Below the pieces are notes generated by a model. It did no database searches. It had not been told where the DNA came from and worked only from the letters and a program-made list of their open reading frames with translations. This document shows, in pieces, positions 10,633 through 19,433 of a stretch of 23,800 nucleotides of DNA. Origin of the DNA: Dimargaris cristalligena (lineage: Eukaryota > Kickxellomycota > Dimargaritomycetes > Dimargaritales > Dimargaritaceae); NCBI GenBank assembly GCA_027576995.1, contig JANBQC010000448.1:1-23800 (forward strand), in the 5' to 3' direction. The stretch's first letter is position 1, and each line of letters starts with the position of its first letter. The translations under genes and the position numbers were made by a program.

Positions 10633-13230
10633 ATGGCGACCCAGCGACCAGAGCCCCACGAATATGACGTGGCGGCCTCCCGTTTGGAAGAGGGGGTCGA
10701 GTCCTTCGATGACGGCAGCGAAGCTCGGCTGACCGGCTCAACCGAAACCCCCGACGGCAAACGCAGTGCCGTCCCCTACTGGCAGCGCCCCATTACCCGC
10801 GCCCTCATCATTCTGGGCAGTCTAGTGGTACTGTTTACCACCATCGGCCTCCTGTCCAAACAGCCCGCCACTTCCCAGGTTCCCGCCCAGGGTCTCAATG
10901 CCGACGGTTCCTCCCCACCCGCCGTGCATCGGGTCAACGCGGATGGCACCGAAACCGCCCTGAAGCGACTCTCCTTCGACGAAGCCCAGTCGTACAATCC
11001 CCTGGTGGCCGGCGGGGCCAACGTCGAATGGCTGAATAAGGAGAGCGACGACGGCTACTACCTGGTCCGCGAGGGCAATACGCTGGTGGCCCGCCATGTG
11101 GTTCGGTCCGAGGTCCGTGAGGTACTTTTGGACAGTGTGGACCTTCCCTTGGGCTTTGCCTATACCAAATACGAACTATCCGCCGACTGGCAATACGTTC
11201 TCTTAACCACCCATTACCATAGCGTTTGGCGCCACTCCTTTACGGCCATTTACTACGTATTTGATGTTCAGCACAAGAAGCTCACGACCCTGCTCAGCAA
11301 CCCCAAGGGCCGGTTGCGGTACGCCAAGTGGAGTCCCCGAGGACACCGAGTGGTCTACGTGAACGAAGACAATAACCTATTTGTAAGCGACCTCACCCGT
11401 GAAATCCCCATTACTTCGGATGGAAGCGCCACCGTGCTTAACGGCATTTTGGACTGGGTTTACGAAGAAGAAATCTTCTCTGACTTCACTTCGGCCTGGT
11501 GGTCCCCCGATGGCGAGTGTCTCACGTACCTTCGCATCGACGACGACCCGGTCCCAATTTACAGTTACCCACTGTACGAACCCGGCAACCATGCCGATGC
11601 TTACACTAAAGAAGTCGAACTACGGTACCCCAAACCCGGCTACCCCAACCCGCTCACGACCGTACACCTGGTCTGCCCCGAATTCGCTTCCCTTACCCGG
11701 CCCCCGCCCGTTCTAAAGTCCCGCCAGGTGGAGTTCGAGCACGCTTTTGACCCGACCGACAGCATCGTTACCGAGATCAAGTGGATGACCGAGAGTCACG
11801 ACCAGCTTTTCATTCGCGTCATGAACCGAGTCCAGGACCACTCCCGCCTGTACCTGGTCCAGTCCGATACCGCGAAGGGCCGGGTGGTCCGCGAGATAAA
11901 TCAAGCCAAAAAATCCGGCGGAGACGGTGCTTGGGTCACCATCACTACCTCCCTCACGTACCTGCCCGCCAGTCCCGCCCTGGGCATTACCAAGCCTGGT
12001 TACCTGGACTTAGATATCCAGGAGGACTACACCCATCTGGCCTTCTTTGACGCCTTGGACGCCAAAGCCCCCACCCGGTTCCTCACCAAGGGGTCCTGGG
12101 ACGTCATCGATCGCACGATCAAGGTGGATCTGGCCCGCGGTATAATTTACTACTCCAGTACGGAACAGACCCCTATCCAGCAGCATGTCTACCGTATCAA
12201 ACTGGACGGTACCGAAAAGACCGCCCTAACCCCTCCCCCACCGGCCACCATTGGCCTAAAGAACCTGCAGCAACGAACCAACGGTACCTATGCCACCCAC
12301 TTCTCCAACAAGGCCGGCTACTACGTGCTCAACTACCGCGGTCCCGAAGTGCCCTGGTTCAAAATTGTTAATACCCAGGATAGCAAATACGAAGTGGTGC
12401 TGCAGGATAATGCCGAGGTCATCAAGAAGCGGGCCGAATATGCCCTGCCCTTAGTGGTGTATCGTACCATTGAGGTCAATGGTATCCAGTTCAACGTCAA
12501 GGAAACCCGCCCCCATAACTTTAACCCTCTGGAGAAGCACGCCGTGCTGTTTAACCCGTACGGCGGTCCGGACTCCCAAATGGTCAATTCGGCGTACAGC
12601 GTCGGCTGGCACGATGCCCTCGTGTCCCAGACCGAGGAGCCCAGCCTTAAATTTATCGTGGCTGTGGTGGATAGCCGAGGCACCGCCCACAAGGGCCGCA
12701 AGTTCCTCACGAGTGTCAACCAGGACCTCGGTCGTTTCGAGGCCGAGGACCAAATCAACGTGGCCAAATTTTACCAGAAGCAGGCTTACGTGGACGACAC
12801 CCGCCTGGCCATCTGGGGCTGGTCCTACGGGGGCTACCTCACCTCCAAGGTGATTGAGGCCAATTCCGGGGTGTTCAAGCTGGGCATTGCCGTGGCGCCT
12901 GTGACCCACTGGAACCTGTACGATAGCATGTATACCGAGCGGTACATGAAAACCCCGCAGCTGAACCCGCACGGCTACGACGTGTCGGGAGTGCAAAATA
13001 TGGAAGGGTTCAAAAAGGCCAAGTTCCTGCTGATGCACGGCACCGGAGACGACAATGTGCATTTCCAACAGAGCGCTTATTTGGTGGACAGCCTCACCAT
13101 GGCGTCCGTAACCACCTACCAGGTTCAGTACTTCGTGGACAGTGATCATCGCAACACCAACCGTAATGCCAATTCGCAGTTGTACGATCGTTTGAAACGC
13201 TTCTTGTTCGACAATTTCAAGGCGGCTTAA
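10633..13230 (+). CDS. Dipeptidyl aminopeptidase, S9B family (Ste13/Dap2/DapB-like), type II membrane protein
   Basis: This 865-residue serine peptidase should release X-Pro or X-Ala dipeptides from N-termini in the late Golgi or vacuole. An acidic cytosolic tail (1-50) precedes a single membrane anchor at about 57-74 (ALIILGSLVVLFTTIGLL), giving a lumenal catalytic part. A DPP IV beta-propeller follows, with the DWVYEEE motif at 274-280; E279 and E280 correspond to the glutamates that bind the substrate amino terminus in human DPP4. The C-terminal alpha/beta hydrolase domain carries the complete triad: S731 in GWSYGG, D806 in GTGDDNVH and H839 in DSDHR. The start is the ATG at 10633 (context gccATGg); the frame stays open to a TTG two codons earlier, which is not a credible eukaryotic start. 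Yeast Ste13 processes alpha-factor and Dap2 is vacuolar. I cannot decide between these orthologies from sequence alone, so no symbol is given. Confidence 0.96.
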   Translation: MATQRPEPHEYDVAASRLEEGVESFDDGSEARLTGSTETPDGKRSAVPYWQRPITRALIILGSLVVLFTTIGLLSKQPATSQVPAQGLNADGSSPPAVHRVNADGTETALKRLSFDEAQSYNPLVAGGANVEWLNKESDDGYYLVREGNTLVARHVVRSEVREVLLDSVDLPLGFAYTKYELSADWQYVLLTTHYHSVWRHSFTAIYYVFDVQHKKLTTLLSNPKGRLRYAKWSPRGHRVVYVNEDNNLFVSDLTREIPITSDGSATVLNGILDWVYEEEIFSDFTSAWWSPDGECLTYLRIDDDPVPIYSYPLYEPGNHADAYTKEVELRYPKPGYPNPLTTVHLVCPEFASLTRPPPVLKSRQVEFEHAFDPTDSIVTEIKWMTESHDQLFIRVMNRVQDHSRLYLVQSDTAKGRVVREINQAKKSGGDGAWVTITTSLTYLPASPALGITKPGYLDLDIQEDYTHLAFFDALDAKAPTRFLTKGSWDVIDRTIKVDLARGIIYYSSTEQTPIQQHVYRIKLDGTEKTALTPPPPATIGLKNLQQRTNGTYATHFSNKAGYYVLNYRGPEVPWFKIVNTQDSKYEVVLQDNAEVIKKRAEYALPLVVYRTIEVNGIQFNVKETRPHNFNPLEKHAVLFNPYGGPDSQMVNSAYSVGWHDALVSQTEEPSLKFIVAVVDSRGTAHKGRKFLTSVNQDLGRFEAEDQINVAKFYQKQAYVDDTRLAIWGWSYGGYLTSKVIEANSGVFKLGIAVAPVTHWNLYDSMYTERYMKTPQLNPHGYDVSGVQNMEGFKKAKFLLMHGTGDDNVHFQQSAYLVDSLTMASVTTYQVQYFVDSDHRNTNRNANSQLYDRLKRFLFDNFKAA

Positions 13231-13921
13231 CTATCATCAATGAGTAGCCGTGAAACCATCGATTTCACTATATTATTATATATATTTTTTGGAAGGGGGA
13301 GGAGGGTTTGATTTGGAGACTGACTTGTGTCATTAACATAGGCCACTCCTTTTCTTTTTTGCATCTATTATATTCCATTTTTTTATTTATTTCTTATTCT
13401 TGTTTTTTTTTTGCATTTCCCCGGTAATTCATTTATGCGCTATGGTGGCTTATTCCGGCCCCTTTGATTCGGTACTATGTTTCGATTGCTTGGCCGCGGT
13501 AGGGCTTATAGTTGAACTGATATTTGATTACATGGTCGATTGAAACGATACCCACTTAACATTATCATTATCTTCCCTTTTGATGTATTAGTATTGATTA
13601 AATATTCGAAGTTATTTATTTGTTGCGCCAAAGAGTACAGCCAACCGGAAATGTTTCAGAGTCCCACTATGTCATATTACTATACACTTGCATTTTAAAG
13701 CGCCTAATACACAAGCCCTATGGGGATGATTTCGACTAATCTCTTTCTAAAAGTTATTGGGTGGCTTTATCGCACCTGGAGCTCATACAGTGTCGTATTT
13801 CGATGACATTCAACGACTTAGATTTTTGTATTTATTGGTAATAAAACGGGGGTATAATTTCGACTGGATGTAACGTATATTATGAATAATTCCCTAAATT
13901 TTACTATTTTTGCCATTTCCA
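13231..13921. terminator. Convergent AT-rich 3' spacer between peptidase and LYS4
   Basis: These 691 bases are shared by two genes that point at each other, so both must terminate here. On the plus strand, TATATA-type runs (about 13268-13290) and T-rich tracts (13376-13412) follow the peptidase stop. For LYS4, a minus-strand AATAAA is seen as tttatt near 13830, about 90 bases past its stop. There is no open frame of note. Exact poly(A) sites cannot be read from sequence. Confidence 0.45.
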
Positions 13922-16306
13922 TTAGGATTGGGCCATCTGTTCCTTCACCCAGTTTTCCAGGCCACCCGCAACAACCAAATCCTGGGCAGCTTTACCCACG
14001 AAGGGAAGCTGAACTGATTCCAGCGGGAAGGGTGCCGCCGCATCAGCAGCAGTAGCAGTAGCGGATGACCGCACTTGGGGATTAGGGCGCAGCGTCAAGC
14101 GACCGGAAGCGACATCCAACTGTCCCTGCAACCCGGTTAACCACGTCAGGTCCTTATTATTCGAAAGCGCTTCGTTGTCGTTGTTGTCGTAGGCCCGCTT
14201 CAATTGGCGGACGAGAGTCGGACTTTCTAGGACCAATAAACCGTTATTAATCGCATTCCGTTTGAAGATATCGCTGAAACTGCCCGCGATGACCAGACGA
14301 ATGCCGAACGCCAGCAGGGCCGTCGCAGCCTGTTCGCGGGACGATCCCGTACCGAAATTGAACCCGCCTACTAGAATGTTACCGGCGTGGGCCCGGGTGG
14401 TGAATAAGGGGTCGTAGTTTTCCATGACCACGCGTTTCATGTCATCCGCAGTCATGTGGTCGTTGTAGGTGTATTTGCCCGGGTAGATGCCGTCGGTGTT
14501 GAGGTTGTCCTGGGGACAGAAGACAAGGTCCCCAGTGAAGGTGGCGGGGAAGCCTGGGACGATGGGGATGGTAGTGGTAGAAGTGGTGGTGACGGGTTCG
14601 TTTTCCGCGGCAGTGGGCTCAGCCGTATGATCCTGGATGGAATATACTGGTTTGTTGGACGAGGTGGATGGGGCGGTGGTTTCGGGTCCCCGAATATAAC
14701 CGGCCAGGGCAGAGGCGGCCACCACGGACGGGGACGCCAGATACGCTAGGGATTGGGGCGACCCCATACGACCCTTGAAGTTCCGGTTGGTGGCCGAAAT
14801 GCCGACTTCACCGTCCTGGAGTAAACCGGTGCCCAGCCCGATGCACGGGCCACACCCGGGAGGCAGTTCCCGGGCACCGGCCTCAACCAGCGCCTGCCAA
14901 TCACCCCGGGCGGTCGCCTCCCGCTGAACCTCAGCACTCGCCGCGGCGATGTAGAATTCGACCTGGGGGTGGACCCGGTGGCCCCGAAGGACAGCAGCGG
15001 CCTGGGCCAAATCCGAGACGCGGGAATTGACGCACGATACCAGGTAGGCCTTTTGAATAGCGATGCGTTGGGCCTCCAGCGTGGGCAGGTCTGTGGCCAC
15101 CTTCACGGAATTCGGGCCTGAGACGTGGGGAACTAGCGTAGCTAGGTCGAGGTGCAACGTTTTGGCGTAGCGGGCCCCGGGTTGGGGGGTCAGGGTTTGG
15201 GCCTGAAGTTCGGCAGCGGCGGCTTGGTTGACCCGGGGGTGGGTGAAATCGGGAGTCTGTACTTCAGCGGCACTTAAATTGGGGTTCAGGTACCGGGTCA
15301 CTTTGGCGACCTGGTCGATGCGCGTTTGCAGCCAGGCGTGGGTGACTTCATCGACGGGGAACACTCCAGCCAGGGCTCCCCATTCGGTCGTCATATTGGC
15401 GATCGCCAGCCGATCGTCTACGGATAGTTGCTGCACACCCTGCCCGCTAAACTCAATGGCCGTATTCAGCACTTCGTCGTGGGCGAATAAGCCGCAGAGG
15501 GCCACAATCACGTCTTTCCCCACCACGCCCGGGGGCAACGTACCGTCCAAAATGACTTGGACCACGGGCGGGATTTGCCACCACGTCCGACCGGTGGCCC
15601 AAATGGCCGCCGCGTCGGTACGTACAATGGGGGTACCTAAACAGCCGATCCCACCGTACATGTTCGAATGCGAGTCACTGGCGACGGTAAGGGTTTGGGG
15701 GAATGCATAGCCTTCCTCAATCATGATTTGGTGCCCGATGCCCCGACCGGCGGGATAAAAATCCACGTGGTGGGTGCGGGCAAACGCCGCGATATCCCGG
15801 TACTTTTTTAAATTGGCGGGGGATTTGTTTTGCACGTCGTGGTCCAAGGCAAACATGGCCTGGCGGGGGTTGTGGAACCGGGTCGCTCCGATACTGGCGA
15901 ACTTCTGCATAACGGCTCCGGTGTTGTCGTGGGTTAGTACATAGTGGGGCCGAATGGACACGAAATCGCTTGCGTACACGCGCTGGCCGGGTTCGAGACC
16001 GACGGCATGGCGCTGGACGATCTGTTCAATCAGGTTCTGCGGAGCCGACGTCGGGGCCGGTGAAGCAGGGGCAGAGGCAGCGGTGGGGGCGGCTGAAGCC
16101 TGGTGGGATCTATGGGTGAGGTGTAGGCTCCGCCGGTAAGCGGGCAATTGGGTGCCGGAGGCCGGAAGGTGGTGGAGGGGAGCCAAAAGTGGTCTGCTGC
16201 TACTGCTGGGTCGAGTCTGGCTGAGTAGTCCCGGTGCGGAAGGGCGAGCCAGGCGAGCCAGGCGAGTCAGGCCCCGCGAAGTGCGCCAAAGGGCATGCGT
16301 GGACAT
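13922..16306 (-). CDS. LYS4: Homoaconitase, mitochondrial (alpha-aminoadipate lysine pathway)
   Basis: This 794-residue [4Fe-4S] enzyme of the aconitase superfamily acts between homocitrate and homoisocitrate in fungal lysine synthesis. Residues 1-93 have no acidic residue and many Arg and Ser, a typical mitochondrial presequence; the conserved domain starts at about 91 (NLIEQIVQRHAVGL). Homoaconitase-type signatures include THDN (125-128), LDHDVQN (154-160), PAGRGIGHQI (185-194) and WWQIPP (242-247). The cluster ligands are C425 (SCVNSR), C485 and C488 (GCGPC). A Thr/Ser-rich linker leads to the swivel domain, with FGTGSSREQ around R657 for substrate binding. At 794 residues it is longer than yeast Lys4, mainly through the presequence and the linker. 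The WWQIPP and CVNSRVSD forms favour homoaconitase over tricarboxylic-acid aconitase. It is transcribed toward the peptidase gene. A Gcn4-like site lies 386 bases upstream of its start. Confidence 0.95.
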   Translation of the reverse strand: MSTHALWRTSRGLTRLARLARPSAPGLLSQTRPSSSSRPLLAPLHHLPASGTQLPAYRRSLHLTHRSHQASAAPTAASAPASPAPTSAPQNLIEQIVQRHAVGLEPGQRVYASDFVSIRPHYVLTHDNTGAVMQKFASIGATRFHNPRQAMFALDHDVQNKSPANLKKYRDIAAFARTHHVDFYPAGRGIGHQIMIEEGYAFPQTLTVASDSHSNMYGGIGCLGTPIVRTDAAAIWATGRTWWQIPPVVQVILDGTLPPGVVGKDVIVALCGLFAHDEVLNTAIEFSGQGVQQLSVDDRLAIANMTTEWGALAGVFPVDEVTHAWLQTRIDQVAKVTRYLNPNLSAAEVQTPDFTHPRVNQAAAAELQAQTLTPQPGARYAKTLHLDLATLVPHVSGPNSVKVATDLPTLEAQRIAIQKAYLVSCVNSRVSDLAQAAAVLRGHRVHPQVEFYIAAASAEVQREATARGDWQALVEAGARELPPGCGPCIGLGTGLLQDGEVGISATNRNFKGRMGSPQSLAYLASPSVVAASALAGYIRGPETTAPSTSSNKPVYSIQDHTAEPTAAENEPVTTTSTTTIPIVPGFPATFTGDLVFCPQDNLNTDGIYPGKYTYNDHMTADDMKRVVMENYDPLFTTRAHAGNILVGGFNFGTGSSREQAATALLAFGIRLVIAGSFSDIFKRNAINNGLLVLESPTLVRQLKRAYDNNDNEALSNNKDLTWLTGLQGQLDVASGRLTLRPNPQVRSSATATAADAAAPFPLESVQLPFVGKAAQDLVVAGGLENWVKEQMAQS

Positions 16307-17346
16307 GGCGAGAACAGGTTAGTAGGTGAATCGAGACGAAGTAAACTCTATTGGGAATACTCCCAAAGGACAAACGAGGTAAACTAGTGGTAGCGCGAAA
16401 TAAGGGAATGTAAGACACTCTAAAGGTCGATTAAATACGTTAAATACAAACAACGACCTAATAATAGCCAGATAGTAAAAAGAAGCTAGAGCAGTTCAAC
16501 TGAGTAAGCAGTACAGGCTAATAATCGCTCTATATACAGCTTTATCGTTCTTCAGCTCGCCTTGTTGCCCCCAGATATTATATAGTCTATATACTTTAGT
16601 TGTGGTGCTCTCCCCACCTTAAAGACGCCTTTGGTAAGCAGACGCTTCCTTAGGGATTGGGGGGTTTCACCACCGATTTTGGTTCGTCGAAGTGAGTCAC
16701 TTTCCTTAATTAGCATTGGCAAATAAAACCCGGTTGATAGGGTAAAGATACCGGCAGCTGGTGATAACGAAGGGTAAGCATGCAGCCCAAGTCAAACCAC
16801 AGCCAATAAGCACGGCTAACCCAAAGTGGTTGGAAATAGTGGTTCAATGGATAGCGCAAATGGTACATTGCGGATGAGAAGAGAAGTGGATACCTAAAAC
16901 CTCGCAAAACTCACTTCAATATGGCCTTACAAACAAAGTTGATAGAGCTTTATTCCAGTAGAGTCATGGTGAGGATTCAGCTCTCATTGCCTAAAAATCT
17001 AACGAGCGGCCTCATTATTTAAATCACCAGTTCATTCGCAACCGCCTCTTTGCTGGCATCACTTCAATTATATAACACCCATATCTATTCATCCCGAATC
17101 TTCATCCCGAATTTTCATTTTGATCTATGCCTCTCCTTTTACTCAAATTAAATAGTAGCTGGCAGCAAATAAGTAGTGCCATGATTGCTTGTTGGGGGTT
17201 GATGTTATACTCCGCTCATTGCTTTTCCATCAATCCCATGTTTAGCCTGCTTTCATCTTTTTAGCGTCTATTGGGACAAATCCTACTTATACCATTATCC
17301 ATTCTAACCCCCCCCGTATTGTTTTCGTTAGCATTATCAAAGGACT
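16307..17346. other. LYS4 upstream region, no gene
   Basis: About 1 kb upstream of LYS4 on the minus strand with no supported gene. The core promoter is not obvious: TATATAGAG on the minus strand near 16530-16538 is the best TATA candidate, about 225 bases from the ATG. The Gcn4-like site is listed separately. Open frames (such as 16710-16907 minus) show no protein-like features. Confidence 0.4.
16692..16700 (-). promoter_or_regulatory. Gcn4-type bZIP site upstream of LYS4
   Basis: GTGAGTCAC (minus strand GTGACTCAC) matches the RTGACTCAY consensus bound by Gcn4/CpcA, the general amino acid control activator. It lies 386 bases upstream of the homoaconitase start. In yeast and filamentous fungi, lysine genes are Gcn4/CpcA targets, so the position makes sense. 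A perfect match also occurs at 3115-3123 away from any biosynthetic gene, so chance is possible. Confidence 0.4.
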
Positions 17347-17517
17347 TTGGTGATTAAATTCCCTTGCACCTATAATTATCCCCAGCGTCTATCAACGGTA
17401 CCAGTGCCATCTGAGACCACCCAGTCTGCGCCCTCGAGTATCCGCAAACTTATCATGTTGGGACCTTCCATTTCGGCATTGAAGCAACAAGAGGAGGACG
17501 CCGAGGTCGTTTCGCAG

Positions 17518-17661
17518 ATCCCTAAGACTAGCATGTCGAAGGTGGAGTTGCTCAGCACTACAACTCCATATTCTTTGCCGGTGACTATCATCTTTGTCGA
17601 AGGCGAAGGTTCAATTCGGACCTTAAATCGAGGTTTTAAGTTGGGTGCACTTACAGTTTAA
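17518..17661 (+). pseudogene. Possible remnant of an Hsp70-like substrate-binding domain
   Basis: An open frame runs from about 17350 to a stop at 17659-17661 with fungal-like codon choice but no ATG at its head; the first ATG is at 17455. The part from 17518 reads as IPKTSMSKVELLST, then VTIIFVEGEG, then RGFKLGAL. This resembles, in order and spacing, the Hsp70 stretch 'IPtkks..fst....v.i.vfEGEr......lG.f.L.gi'. No neighbouring ATPase domain is present. If real, it is a short, broken fragment. The match was recognised by eye and is weak; a chance frame is the alternative. Confidence 0.25.
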
Positions 17662-18256
17662 GGCCTAAGCATCTAACCTGACTTGCTATAACACTTAACC
17701 TAGAGGAGTTTTCAGGGTGAGCACAGGGATGCTGTAGACGGCGGGCCAAAACCGGTTGATGGCTGAAGGACCAATCGAATGAAATGGAGCAATTTTTGAC
17801 AACTTGGCGAAGATTAATCATGCTAATCAAACTTAGACCATAGAAAAATTAAGCCCGTATAGGATTGTGGCAGTGAAATTTTAGGTGTGAGCCAATGAGG
17901 GAGAGAGTATGTGCAGCGATTGGGGTATTGGGCATGTGCGCTTGTTAGGTAGCGGTATGGTAGGTCAGAAAGAGACCAGGCTATATTGCATTAGGTGACC
18001 CAAACCAGCACCATTTTTTTAAAAAAGAAACCATGCTGGGTCCAGCTTATTTAGGGAAGCGCAAGCATTTCCTCAATATCGCCCATTTAACTATATTAGT
18101 CATCTCAGTTGCCTTTATTAAACGTTCCTACTTGTTAAAAAGCAACTTGATTATAAATCAAAATGGAATTGCTAATGTGAATACTGACATTATTAAATGG
18201 CAAGTTTTAGACTAACGTGGTCTTGAATTCAAAAATCTTAGGGGCACGTTGGGTGG
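17662..18256. other. Gene-free intergenic region
   Basis: About 600 bases with no supported gene. The 60-codon open frame at 18033-18215 is AT-rich and unremarkable. An imperfect stem (ccagca...tgctgg around a T7A6 run, about 18006-18042) is visible. The stretch next to 18257 should hold the 3' end signals of the minus-strand secreted-protein gene. Confidence 0.4.
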
Positions 18257-18880
18257 TTACGAACTAGTTTCAGCGGTTCCTTGATTCCCCGACTCACCTG
18301 CCCCACTTCCAGGACAGCTTCCTCCACAAGTAAATATACACGCCAGCATTTGAGTGGGGGCAGCCAAGAAAATGTTGTAAAATGAAAACGGGATGATACA
18401 ACTTATACAAAGACAACAGTGCGTACACTCCCCATTATCACCATCTTCTCCCCGCGCCCATTCCTCAACATCGAGACACGGAAGTGGGCATCCACCATCC
18501 GAACGACGGTGTAACTTTGGCAAAACGGATGTATCCTGGTTAGCAGCGACGGCGCTAGCCCCAACCGTCATCATCGATGAGGCCAACGGGTTTCTTGCCA
18601 CGTAGTTCGCCAGTTCAACTCGACGGCGGGCGCATTCCGTTTCGTCGGTACAAGCCTGGTCAGTGTAGCCCATTTCCTGAACGAATTTCTCCAGAATGTC
18701 TTGGATTTGGGTCTGGTCAAATTGGCCCAGAATTCCGTTAATTTCCGAAACAGCTGACTGCAGCCCACGGGTGGCCAAGGAGGAACACTGGAACGAGTCG
18801 GTATTCCGAACGATGGGGAGGCTCCCGGCGAGGGTGGACGCGACGGCGAAGGCCAGGAGGGTAACGGTGAACAACTTCAT
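18257..18880 (-). CDS. Small secreted cysteine-rich protein, paralogue B
   Basis: This 207-residue protein is the closest relative of the product at 2382-2942, in the opposite orientation. The signal peptide is residues 1-19 (MKLFTVTLLAFAVASTLAG) and the mature start SLPIV.NTDSFQC is shared. It has 13 cysteines (32, 77, 83, 131, 135, 152, 155, 156, 158, 161, 181, 185, 189). Eleven match paralogue A; C156 and C158 are extra and A's C52 is replaced by glycine. Between residues 98 and 131 it has about 18 residues that A lacks, including a dibasic RR at 125-126 that could be a kexin site. The hydrophobic stretch at about 162-184 and the C-terminal CxxxCGGSC are conserved. Many base differences from A in the 5' coding part are at third positions, which suggests selection on the protein. 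The family is unrecognised; secretion is the only firm inference. Confidence 0.87.
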   Translation of the reverse strand: MKLFTVTLLAFAVASTLAGSLPIVRNTDSFQCSSLATRGLQSAVSEINGILGQFDQTQIQDILEKFVQEMGYTDQACTDETECARRRVELANYVARNPLASSMMTVGASAVAANQDTSVLPKLHRRSDGGCPLPCLDVEEWARGEDGDNGECTHCCLCISCIIPFSFYNIFLAAPTQMLACIFTCGGSCPGSGAGESGNQGTAETSS

Positions 18881-19021
18881 GATGGTCGGTGAATGGCAAG
18901 AGAGACAGCTGAATAGAGTTCCTATGAAGGGAGAGAGAGTTGATGGGGGCGTCGATGGGATTCTTAAATCCGGTGGGCTGAGAAGGAATTGATTTAACTG
19001 TTGAGGAGCCTGGAATCACAG

Positions 19022-19031
19022 TATTTATATA
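19022..19031 (-). promoter_or_regulatory. TATA box of secreted-protein gene B
   Basis: TATATAAATA on the minus strand lies 142 bases upstream of the ATG at 18880, in the same conserved context as the box of paralogue A. The MITE-like insertion begins 22 bases further upstream, so it separates the core promoter from the conserved upstream block. Confidence 0.7.
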
Positions 19032-19052
19032 TCGCAGTTGCAAGAAAATAGG

Positions 19053-19196
19053 ATATGGGAGAAGTTCATTCAGGCTGTATAATGAAAAATCCATTGGATG
19101 CGGCCAATATTACTGGTTAAAAGCTATTCTCACATATATTCACCCATACACGTATTATGAATAACATTATACAGCTGGTTTGAATTTCACCCATAT
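19053..19196. mobile_element. 144-bp MITE-like element with 11-bp terminal inverted repeats
   Basis: The ends are ATATGGGAGAA and TTCACCCATAT, an 11-base inverted repeat with one mismatch. Copy A at the matching point (about 2206-2216, 'aacaacatatcttatttt') has no insert and so represents the empty site. Comparison allows a target duplication of either TA or ATAT. The element has no coding capacity and is AT-rich, as expected of a non-autonomous miniature inverted-repeat element. A diverged second copy is at 22387-22526; both share internal stretches such as 'aatgaaaaatc' and 'tactggttaaaa'. Confidence 0.7.
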
Positions 19197-19433
19197 GTTG
19201 TTTTGGGAGATGGTTCTGTGGCCAAGTATTGCCGTGGCCTTGATCTTGGCGCTGGAGTATGTTGGTGAGGTTGGCAGGATGCCACTTTAGGCATTGGCAA
19301 AGGGAGTACAGCACCTCCAAAAATGTAACTACTTCCGTTTCAAGCACCACTCGCAAGTAGTTTCGGCAATTCATGCCATAGACTGCGGGTTGACCAAGGC
19401 TTGCGGCCCGCCTTTACGCTAGAGTGACAGTAT

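Larger units (their letters stand above)
18257..19433 (-). repeat. Duplicated segment, copy B
   Basis: Inverted counterpart of 1971-2942. The order is gene, leader, TATA box, MITE-like insertion, then a conserved upstream block (19197 to about 19433). Outside the insertion the non-coding upstream part aligns with few gaps to copy A, and weaker similarity may extend to about 19500. Confidence 0.88.

Noticed and set aside
6697..16306. Functional metabolic cluster of ACS, peptidase and LYS4
   Set aside because: The enzymes belong to unrelated processes and compartments, spacers are long, and there is no shared promoter signal.
19117..19374. An 85-codon minus-strand open frame in the conserved upstream block of gene B, with an indel-free but stop-interrupted counterpart in copy A near 2031-2200
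   Set aside because: Codon-by-codon comparison of A and B shows differences at first positions at least as often as at third, and copy A has in-frame stops. This is not the pattern of a protein under selection.
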